Below are positions 10,501 to 18,200 of a DNA stretch of 64,000 bases, piece by piece (position 1 is the first letter of the stretch; each line of letters starts with the position of its first letter). The DNA comes from Mesotoga sp. BH458_6_3_2_1 (GTDB lineage: Bacteria; Thermotogota; Thermotogae; Petrotogales; Kosmotogaceae). The stretch spans positions 126,880 through 190,879 of the forward strand of contig NZ_JFHL01000021.1 in assembly GCF_003664995.1 (NCBI RefSeq), read 5' to 3'. The position numbers and the translations under genes were made by a program. The notes below the pieces were generated by a model, which was not told where the DNA came from, did not search any database, and saw only the letters and a program-made list of their open reading frames with translations.

Positions 10501-10914
10501 CGAGAAAGCATTGCTTGACTCTTCCGTTTCTCCTTCAAGGCCACCGGTCTTTGTCACTGCTGGTGGCACATTTGGAGGATCGTAATTGAAGGTCCAGACG
10601 ATTATCTCCGAATAGGCCCCTTCATTGTCCTGAGCCCTTACTTCAAATGTATGCTCGCCTTCGGAGTATTCGCTCCATGTATAACCGGTTTCGTTTCCGT
10701 TGCTCTCCCAGTCAGCGAAGTCTTTTCTAAACTCATATCTTATGATTGAACCGTCGGCGTCACTTCCCGACCATAAGAATGTACAGCTGTCCGTAGTTAC
10801 TTTGCCGCTAGCTCCATCGAGCTTCACAACTTCGGGCGATTTGTTCACTGCTGGACAACCGAGCAGCAGGAAAATCAAAGACAAAGACAGAACGAAAAGG
10901 ATATACTTCTTCAA
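7576..10914 (-). CDS. Lipoprotein with seven Ig-like repeats and a permuted papain-like peptidase
   Basis: The product has 1112 residues. The N-terminal signal ends in the lipobox LLGC (C20), so it should be a lipid-anchored exported protein. Residues about 25-664 hold seven Ig-like repeats of 91 residues (TKTGGLEGE..FSWTG-DPDG..YTWNGYSEGEHTFEVRA). Papain-family (C1A) motifs follow in an unusual order. The Asn-bearing GAFKVVNSWG (N671) comes first, then a beta-rich region of about 200 residues, then VGDQGSEGSCVAFS (C935) and finally HANTIVGYDD (H1097), 15 residues before the stop. In ordinary C1A enzymes NSWG follows His by about 16 residues, so this looks circularly permuted. Val replaces the usual Trp after the Cys. 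The start is TTG with a GGGGGAGAG site. Likely a surface protease or processing enzyme; activity is inferred. Confidence 0.8.
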   Translation of the reverse strand: MKKYILFVLSLSLIFLLLGCPAVNKSPEVVKLDGASGKVTTDSCTFLWSGSDADGSIIRYEFRKDFADWESNGNETGYTWSEYSEGEHTFEVRAQDNEGAYSEIIVWTFNYDPPNVPPAVTKTGGLEGETEESSNAFSWNGNDPDGEIVRYEIRKDSGEWIDTELSTEYTWNGYSEGEHTFEVRALDNEGAYSEIIVWTFNYDPPNVPPAVTKTGGLEGETEESSNTFSWTGNDPDGEIVRYEIRKDSGEWVDAELSTEYTWNGYSEGEHTFEVRAQDDEGAYSEIIVWTFNYDPPNVPPAVTKTGGLEGETEESSNTFSWTGNDPDGEIVRYEIRKDSGEWVDAELSTEYTWNGYSEGEHTFEVRAQDNEGAYSEIIVWSFYYDPPNVPPAVTKTGGLEGETENATNAFSWSGSDPDGTIVEYEYRKDAGVWTNIGMENEYVWSGYSIGNHSFEVRARDDEGSYSPTLVWNFEYVLHNNAPTVTKTGGIEGDTTRYLNTFTWTGSDSDGSIERYEYRKDRGDWISVGTDLSYTWRGYSEGNHVFEVRALDDGGTYSQIVIWSFTYSYANQPPVITKTGGLEGDIFVSSNSFSWTGSDSDGTIAKYEYSKDNGDWIDFGLGTNYTWSGYSEGSHSFRVRGRDDRGAYSEEALWSFTYSIPPQEMGAFKVVNSWGVGGWENVPDGFLYITYEAMKENQVRCFTIDPRDDYEPRAIAVFEISHGIRDDCEITVGVGNPSSPKREKRFDDYSYRGGQYPFPDNKMVLDITELLPFDDDTLFLKVFDSFRNFTTGTIEFFSVEVFDSYQSGTPVAIYTSTETPKNTVNNSFVNVQIYNVVAAQGSSYYLSSIRQGLSTEMLELLKADLGVLEEGGNYNEIIDGHGTGLRPPSEDDWDEIARTWHLMDDFSAQGSLPSTVDHSVSNYFPPVGDQGSEGSCVAFSNGYYTSTFYEARDRGWDLSGASWTNGGEPTPSYQNRIFSPDFIYHQINDGEDGGSSYLDAQKLLSRVGVSSWERMPYDTSDHTSWPSESAWREAPRYRNSLNVISYLTVRTDQDILTIKSYLAAGYLVSVSVDANQYKNLTEKDVWNTSTYIYPDTNHANTIVGYDDNFNGSL
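9748..10839 (-). repeat. Near-identical 273-bp tandem repeats inside the peptidase gene
   Basis: The same landmark (GGTGGCACGTTGGGAGGGTCG and variants) recurs at 9748, 10021, 10294 and 10567, always 273 bp apart, which is exactly 91 codons. The units here are nearly identical in DNA, while units nearer 9000-9700 have diverged. Copy number may vary between strains or be miscounted by short-read assembly. Confidence 0.85.
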
Positions 10915-11121
10915 GTTTCTCTCCCCCTACTAAATGCTCCAAACAGAGCTGGCTAAATAACAAGTTGGCAAATTCGAGAAAAAGATGAGGCCAATCCAAT
11001 CGTTAATTACATAACATGGCAGATGCAATACGAAAGAACCGTCAGAAAGACCACATATGATTAGTTTATCATCTGAATATTCCATCGGGTCTTTTCGAAA
11101 TGTCATTTCCGCTACCAGTAG

Positions 11122-11976
11122 TTATCCGCCGTCGCTCTTGACGAATGAATCCTCGCGTAGTTCCCTGAAAGCAAGTTCAAGTTCCTCATTTGTGTTCATA
11201 ACTATGGGGCCTCCCCATGCAATGGGCTCTTTCAAAGGCTTCCCTGACAAAAGAAGAAACCTAATCCCCTCTGTCCCTGCTTTGATCCAAAATTGCTCAC
11301 CCTCACCAAAGAGAACTGCTCGCTTGTTCTCGATGACTTCGGGTTGGCCAGGATCAAAACTTCCACTGCCAAGCAGAATGTATATGAACAGAGTGGATCC
11401 ATCCTCAGACTTGTATGACCATTCCTTCCCCGCATCGAGCAACACGTCAAGATATGTGGCCTTCACGTACCTGCCTTCAAAGGCTCCTGTTGATTCCTTG
11501 TAAGACCCGGCGATTACTTTTATTCTTGCGCCTTCTTCAGTTACAATCGGAACGTTTTCACTTCTTATATCACCGTATCTCGGATCAGTCATCTTATCCT
11601 TTGCCGGAAGATTCAACCACAACTGAACCCCAAGCATCCTCTCTGCTGGCTTGGGCATCTCCTGATGGATAATTCCCGAACCCGCGGTCATCCACTGACA
11701 GTCACCATCTAGTATCTCTCCTTTGTTACCAAGGCTGTCACCGTGTTCGATAATCCCGCTAACAAGATAAGTTACGGTCTCGATACCCCTATGAGGATGC
11801 CAAGGGAAACCCTTTACATAGTCCTCCGGGTCAGTGGAATCAAAGGCGTCTAGCAGAAGAAAGGGATCAAAGTCTTCAACGTCTCTATGACCCAAAACCC
11901 TAACGAGTTTTACTCCGGCCCCATCAACGGCAGCTCTCCCCGTCACGATCTTGCTGATTTTCCGTATTCTGCTCAT
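11122..11976 (-). CDS. Pirin family protein
   Basis: This cupin-fold protein of about 284 residues contains the pirin motifs HPHRGIETVTY (near residues 60-70) and SGIIEHGDS, followed by QWMTAGSGIIHQEMP. These supply the three His and one Glu that bind a single Fe in known pirins. Some bacterial pirins have quercetin dioxygenase activity and others act as redox-dependent regulators, so the role here is open. The length is typical. An in-frame ATG at 11982 is possible, but AGAGGAG sits seven bases before the ATG at 11976, which is therefore preferred. It is transcribed alone, away from the gene at 12918. Confidence 0.85.
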   Translation of the reverse strand: MSRIRKISKIVTGRAAVDGAGVKLVRVLGHRDVEDFDPFLLLDAFDSTDPEDYVKGFPWHPHRGIETVTYLVSGIIEHGDSLGNKGEILDGDCQWMTAGSGIIHQEMPKPAERMLGVQLWLNLPAKDKMTDPRYGDIRSENVPIVTEEGARIKVIAGSYKESTGAFEGRYVKATYLDVLLDAGKEWSYKSEDGSTLFIYILLGSGSFDPGQPEVIENKRAVLFGEGEQFWIKAGTEGIRFLLLSGKPLKEPIAWGGPIVMNTNEELELAFRELREDSFVKSDGG

Positions 11977-12917
11977 TGTCATTCTCCTCTTAGCTCCGCG
12001 ACGGATTCTTATATATCAGTACTAAGAACCTTCTCGCATAAAATGGTATTTCCAGATCTCCAGCATTGAATGACCTTCTTTATGAATCTCATTATCTATT
12101 ATCCCAGATAAGCCTGTAAGAATATCCTCATTAGTTATATCACAGTCAATAGGAAGGCCGGACCTTGTTTGGCCCGGCTTTAAGGCATGGGGTGAGAAAG
12201 GTAATGAAAGTTTTCACTGTCAGTCCTGCTGTGCCTGGTAATTAGTCACCTCTAACTTCACTTCTATATCGGGGGTCATACTTACCTTTAGGGTTCTTCA
12301 ATTCATCTTCAAATAGATTTTAAGATAGGATTTTGGGAGTATTGTCGCAGAAGTATGGGAAAAGATGATAGATAACCTGAAAGTTGTCTTCATTTCTCGG
12401 CAAACCTCGTTGAAACAGCATGGCATGCCAAGAAAGGGAAGATTGAGAAATCTGCAGATCACTGAGCGCATAATCATTCGATCTCTTTGGATTCACAGGA
12501 GATGATGATAGAATTCCGGTGTGCACAAAACATCTAAGAGCAATTTTGCAAAGAAGATGAACCGGTCGGAAAGGTGTCGTTGCCGGAGGTCATAGACACC
12601 ATCCGGATGCAATGAATGCGAATTAGTATTCGGCAACAGTCGCTATCTGTGAATCCCCTTCTAGATACCCGTTATCCTTTCATACTTTCACAAAATCGTA
12701 TACACCTACCTGTCGATACTTACAGAGAAATGTTCGAAGTTCGTGCAAATTTCCCTTTGCTTTGCAGTTTTCTCTTTGTTTTCTAAATGGCGAGACATTT
12801 TTGAATACTTATCTGAAAGCATATGCTGATCTTGAAAAGAACAGTTTTCTTCAGCCGAGCTTACAGAGATATTTTGAAATCGTCTGATAATCTTGAAAAC
12901 TTCAAGGAGGTATGAAT
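11977..12917 (+). other. Long intergenic region
   Basis: This region of about 940 bases lies between divergent genes. It contains one GC-rich hairpin, with arms AGGCCGG (12155-12161) and CCGGCTT (12174-12180), that resembles a weak terminator with no gene before it. No supported gene was seen. The short frames here lack ribosome sites and recognisable products, and decayed gene remnants are possible. Confidence 0.4.
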
Positions 12918-14405
12918 ATGAAACGTCTGTTGGTCCTTCTTTTCGTGGTGCTTTCGACCATAGTCTATTGCAGCGACCCCTACTTCACCGAGGAGAATGT
13001 TAACCTGTTTATTGAACAGCTCGAGTCGGAAGGGTTCATCGTGCAGCAAGGTACATTTTACTCATTCGATATGCCCGATCTCTTCTCAAACTACATTACG
13101 CCCAGCTGTTACGGAAACAATGCCGATACACCTTACTGTGTTTACTATATGCCGCCGGCTCCCTATCAGACTGTCAAGAATACCTTCCCTTTCACTTTCA
13201 GACTTAGGGAAGACGAAGCTGTGGTTTTTCTGGGATGGACTCCCCCAGAAGTGAAGTACTTCAGTTACGAAACGCTTCTGATGTTTCGATACCTGCCATA
13301 TGTCGAAGGACCAGTAAGGATATTCGGAGGTGTGGGAGACACGGTGAACATAACAAACGTAAAGGCGGGAGATTCCATTCTTGAGAAGACAGCCGGCACT
13401 GTGTACAATGCCCCAATGATAATAATTACAACCCCCGACAGAAATGTCGACAGGATTATCAGAGAGACTGCCAGAGAAGTCGGTTTTACCGAGGACATAA
13501 TGAACACAGACGTTGTGCCTTCGGTTCTGCTGAATCTAGGAATCGAAGAGGACTGTGACGAACTCATAATAGGCGCACGTTTCGCATTCTTCAATAATCC
13601 GGATGACAAAGCCTACGCATTGGATCCCTCCGCTCTCGAAGACGGGAAATTCTGGATGGAGCCACCCTACAGTTCAAACCGTAGAGGATGGGTCTTACGT
13701 GTAACACCGTCGGATCCAATTGAACTTGATCCCTACCCTGTTCCGAATCTGACCCCTAGAGATACGGGAGATTATTCGGAGTTAAACCTCAAATCGACAA
13801 TGGACAGTCTTGAAGAGGCAATTATTTATCACTACTCGGATCTGAACGCAGATGTTTTGCGAACTTACAGGTGGGTAGATATAAGTTACCATGCGATCCA
13901 GAACAATACCGACGTCCTGGGAGACAGCAGAGATGCAATCTATCTTAAAAGTGATCCATTTGCCCTCGAAGAAGACCCGGATGATTTTGCTATAGTATTC
14001 GGGCCTATTCACTCTCTTACGGGAAAGGCTATCTACTCGAGTTTTGTTGTCTATTCAAATGATCTTGTAAAGGACCTGCTTCCTTACGAATCACGTATCC
14101 TTTATGGATTCCTAAGCATTAACAGCGAAAGGAGTGCCGAAACCAAGCTCGGACTGCCGGGAAGTGCGGAGAGATTTCTTCCTGACGATCCAAGTGCAAA
14201 GTATTTCTACGTTTGGAAAGTATCCAAGAACAATCCCGATAATGAAGACTACTGCCTCTTATTACCGGAACCGACATTGAAAAGGATCACATATGACGAA
14301 TTGATGATAGGCTTCCGTGCTTATGTAAATCCCACAACCGGTGTGGGGCCATCTTATGAAGAGATACTGATGGATAAAGTAATACATTTCAGTCCAAAAA
14401 AGTAG
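12918..14405 (+). CDS. Exported protein of unknown function
   Basis: A 495-residue protein with a clear signal peptide (KR, hydrophobic core, cleavage near residues 17-19 before SDPYF). I do not recognise the family. The mature part is acidic and rich in Tyr, Pro and Asp, with mixed alpha/beta character and no transmembrane helix, lipobox or tandem repeat. The four Cys near the start of the mature chain and later (SCYGN, PYCVYY, EDCDE, DYCLL) could form disulfides. AAGGAGGT at 12904-12911 is six bases before the ATG at 12918, and the ATG at 12912 is too close to it. Upstream and downstream gaps suggest a single-gene transcript. It could be a periplasmic or surface protein; no function is proposed. 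Confidence 0.75.
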   Translation: MKRLLVLLFVVLSTIVYCSDPYFTEENVNLFIEQLESEGFIVQQGTFYSFDMPDLFSNYITPSCYGNNADTPYCVYYMPPAPYQTVKNTFPFTFRLREDEAVVFLGWTPPEVKYFSYETLLMFRYLPYVEGPVRIFGGVGDTVNITNVKAGDSILEKTAGTVYNAPMIIITTPDRNVDRIIRETAREVGFTEDIMNTDVVPSVLLNLGIEEDCDELIIGARFAFFNNPDDKAYALDPSALEDGKFWMEPPYSSNRRGWVLRVTPSDPIELDPYPVPNLTPRDTGDYSELNLKSTMDSLEEAIIYHYSDLNADVLRTYRWVDISYHAIQNNTDVLGDSRDAIYLKSDPFALEEDPDDFAIVFGPIHSLTGKAIYSSFVVYSNDLVKDLLPYESRILYGFLSINSERSAETKLGLPGSAERFLPDDPSAKYFYVWKVSKNNPDNEDYCLLLPEPTLKRITYDELMIGFRAYVNPTTGVGPSYEEILMDKVIHFSPKK

Positions 14406-14407
14406 TC

Positions 14408-14770
14408 CGTCAATGACCCGTGGTCAGGGGTAGGAGGTTTGGGGTTGGAAAGAGCAAAAGAAACTGGTTGACTGTTTAACGGTTCTCCGTTCGCCGAGGA
14501 GAACCAATAACATCGAGATTCCGTCCAGGAGCTTTGTCGGAATAACGGAATCTAGCCTTTAGGAATAACCGTTAGTTGTCATCCCGAACTTGTTTCGGGA
14601 TCTGGGCTTTGGAGAAACCGTGGTTGGGGGTCGGAGGTCGGGGGTTGGAAAGAACGACTGAAAACCTGATTACCGCTGAATGGTTCTCCGTTCTCCGAAT
14701 AAAAAACCTGTTCTTCGTTCTTGGTCAAGGTGAAAAAACGAGAGATTCTGAATCAAGTTCAGCATGACGG
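14408..14770 (+). repeat. Cluster of dispersed intergenic repeats
   Basis: Two related units lie side by side at about 14410-14515 and 14618-14710, sharing CCGTGGT-GGGGT-GGAGGT, GGGGTTGGAAAGA and GGTTCTCCGTTC. Between them is a palindrome, ATCCCGAA-CTTGT-TTCGGGAT (14581-14601), with an 8-bp stem. The cluster is related to the decayed copy at 1991-2156. Downstream to about 14880 are further short repeats such as TTGACGGGGACGGTGGATCC followed by TTGACGGGCA. No gene is present between 14406 and 15265. Confidence 0.65.
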
Positions 14771-15167
14771 AATCCCTCACGAAGAACCCGGAACCTGGGC
14801 GCGTAGCGTCGGAACGAAGAAACGGTATTCTTGACGGGGACGGTGGATCCTTGACGGGCAACATGGTTTTCATCAGCGACCAGCGGTTCTTTCCTTGCAA
14901 CTCGGAACAGTCAACTCCTAACTGCTCTTCGAAGGACGGGGTCATAATCTTGAACTTAGTACCAGGGACGACCTTACTCCAGAGTGAGTTGATATGATGT
15001 AAGATCTTAGTTTTCATACCTCTGCATTCCTAAGAAATAGTTGACGTAAAACGGCAGAGGCTGCTCTTCACAGCGCTAAATACTACTTCTAAAGCAAAAT
15101 CAAGAAAGGTTTTTCAGTATCTCTGTTAGCAATTTTGAGATATACTAATATGTAACAATATGAGCGA

Positions 15168-15196
15168 TTGAATTATTATTTGGAATGAATTAAAAT
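15168..15196 (+). promoter_or_regulatory. Promoter of the surface-protein operon
   Basis: TTGAAT (15168-15173) and TAAAAT (15191-15196) are separated by 17 bp, a good sigma-70 type match in an AT-rich stretch. Transcription would begin near 15203, leaving a leader of about 60 bases before the ATG at 15266. Confidence 0.55.
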
Positions 15197-15265
15197 AGAT
15201 AACTTATGTGTGTCCAGCAAGTTGAGCGGCTGGAATAATCGCAACTTTATTCTTGTGGGTGACCG

Positions 15266-18200
15266 ATGGGTGAAAAGAGGATAGTCTCGTCAATATTGTT
15301 CATTGCTGTGATCCTTTCACTGGGTCTAGCTTTGACAAACTACGTAGATCCGACGGGATATCCGGCATTTTGGCCGGATAATCCAAGCCCCGCACTGGCA
15401 TCCTTCGAATTTTCCACAACAGCCGATTTGCTTGACTATTACCCCACAGGAGCCTGGAGTGTGTCCGGTGGTCTGCTGAGTATTACCAGTAATGGACAGA
15501 GTCGCGCCATTCTTAATGGTAGTGAAGCCTGGACTGACTACTCTTTGAAGGTTCTTGCAAGGGTGGTCGGAGCGGAAGATTCCAGCTATAAGGTATTTGC
15601 TCGCACAACAGGAGGAGCCAGCGGTTTCGACGGATACGCGTTTGAAATAGACACGAACTATTCAAATCGATTCGCCATAAAGAGAATTGTAAATGGAATA
15701 GAGTCGGCAACCCTAATTACATCGGTAACCTCGACAGGTTTCGACTGGAATCAGTGGCAGGAAATCTCGGTAACCGTTATCGGAAATGAATTCAGCATGC
15801 ATATCAACGGTATAGAGGTTCTCAGATACACCGACACGGAAGATCCCTATTTAAGCGGAAATGTAGGCCTAGGTTGTGATGGAACTATTCAATTAGAGTT
15901 CGACTACGTAAGAGTCTACAACGCTAGCGTTGATCTAAGAGAATGGATTCCATACACCTACTCAGGAGATCAGGTTTATGATGAATCAGGTAGTGCGGAT
16001 GGTTCCAGCGGCGGATCTGTAAACCCTTCACAAGTAGATATCGTCAGCACGCCCTCTCTCCCCTCTGTAATGGTCTACTTCGACTCCGGAGTAATGATGT
16101 TCAGAATAGTACTGGGCGGAAATCCTCTTTCATTATCCGGGAGGGGCACTCCATATACATCTTCAACCTGGGTGATTCTTATTGACGTTGACGGAGACGG
16201 ATACAGAGACTTTGCGGTCGAACTCGACGGAACGGATTCAGGAAACGCTCCTGACGATATAAGGATCTTCTACGGAGAAATCAACGACCAGTATCTTTAT
16301 GACGGTGATATGCTTTGGAAGCAGGACAGCGCAAGGCACAGATACAATCCTACGGACAGCGACGGCGAGCCCGAAAAACCTGCGAACTGGGATGTAGATC
16401 CATCACCTTCTGTGTGGGATTTTTCGAGGACCAGGGTTACGGAATACAGTGATCCAATAGCCGGCACGGTTTACATTCTAGATATTCAGGTTCCTCTTTC
16501 GGCGCTTGACGCAACTGCAGTAGGCGGGCCGAAGCTCACAACCAGCTCAGTCTTCCAGCTTGCTTTCACCACAAGCGCCAATACAAACAACCCCGTTCAA
16601 AAGGACCTGGCTTATCAGGGAATTTTCAACATGGACACAAATAGCCCCGTTCTCTTTGGCGACCCTATAAACACTTCCGGGCAGATAAGTCAGATCCCTC
16701 TGACATCGAAGATTACGGTAACGGGATGCGGACCTTCTCTAGTCGAGGCCTTGGTACAGGATGCCAGTATTCTGGTCGATGGCCAGGTACGATCATCTGT
16801 TACGGGCGTGGAGTTCTTCTATTACTTCGATTTCAACGAAAACGGACTTGCGGATGACGGATTTGACTGGATATCAATTGGCAACGCTACTTCCGTTGAC
16901 GGATTCAATCCTTGGAGATTTAGCTGGGACACTTCACAGATTCCCAGGGGGAATTACATAGTTAAAGCCGTGGTTGTCGATTATCAGGGGAACACAATGG
17001 ACTCGTATCTTCAGTACACTGACGGTGATCTGAGGCAGATAGCTCACTTCGAAAATGTTTGCAGCAGCCTGAGCCTTTCGATTTCAGGGACTGTCTTTGA
17101 GGATTCACAGGCCGACGGCTACCCATTCTCCGCTGGCACCGATCTACCAGAAGAAGGGGTTCGCGTAAGACTGTACAGAGAAATCGACGGCAATGGCATT
17201 CTTAGCGCTGGCGATTCTTTTCTTGGAGAAACTACCACCGATAGCAGCGGACTGTACACATTCGGTTTTCTGCCTCCTTACAGATACTACGTTGTAGTTA
17301 ACTCGAGGGATGTCTCTCCTTCGAGAATAAACTCTGGCTTCGCTGAAGATGTCGTCTGGGCCGAACAGACCTACAAGCGTGAGTTTTTCGACGGTGTCTA
17401 TCTCGATTCGCAGGCCTTCGGCGGTATAGATCCAGAGGCATCTGATAATTTTTCGATTAGCTCCACGGCTGTTGATGACAGCAACTTTGAGCATCGGTCC
17501 ATTGTAGATATTACGGGAGCGACTGAAACTGTGTATGGAATCGACCACGGCTTTTCCTTCAACGTTGTCGTGAACAACGGGGATTCCGGAGTGAATGATC
17601 CAGGAACAGATGGAAACCAGGGAAGCCTCAGGCAGTTTGTGCTGAATTCTAACGCGATTGCAGGAGAAAACGCGGTAAGGTTCGTATTGATGACCCCGCA
17701 AAACTCCTTCTCAGGTGAGAATTCTTGGTGGACATTCAAACCGCTTTCCGCTCTTCCGGAGATTGTTGACACCAATACTATTATAGATGGCACTGTGTTC
17801 AGTATTGCTGGTGAAACCATTGATACTAACCTATCCACATTTGGAGGTGGAGTGGCTGGAACAGACGGTATCGCTGTACCGGCAGTTGCAGGCACGGAAG
17901 TTGAAATCGACTGCAACGACTTGGCTTATTGCTTCAAGACGTTGGTGACAGCTTCCGGTTTCGTGCTTAGAGAGGTCTCTTTCTTCAACGGTGGAGGCGT
18001 TCTTGGAGACCAATCGGCTCCAGTAATTATCGCAGGTCCTGACACGGATCTGAGTGGACTCGTGATTGGTTCAAGAGCAGACGGGGCGAGACCTCTGGAT
18101 GATTTCCTGAACAAGCGGTTTGGCATTGTATTTGGAGGCAACGGGAATCTCTCGAATTCGTACATCGCACACAATGGGTCGGGTCTCCTGTTGACAGGCA

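Noticed and set aside
12155-12180. GC-rich hairpin read as a terminator
   Set aside because: No plus-strand gene precedes it, and the T tract is short. It was kept only as a note in the intergenic entry.
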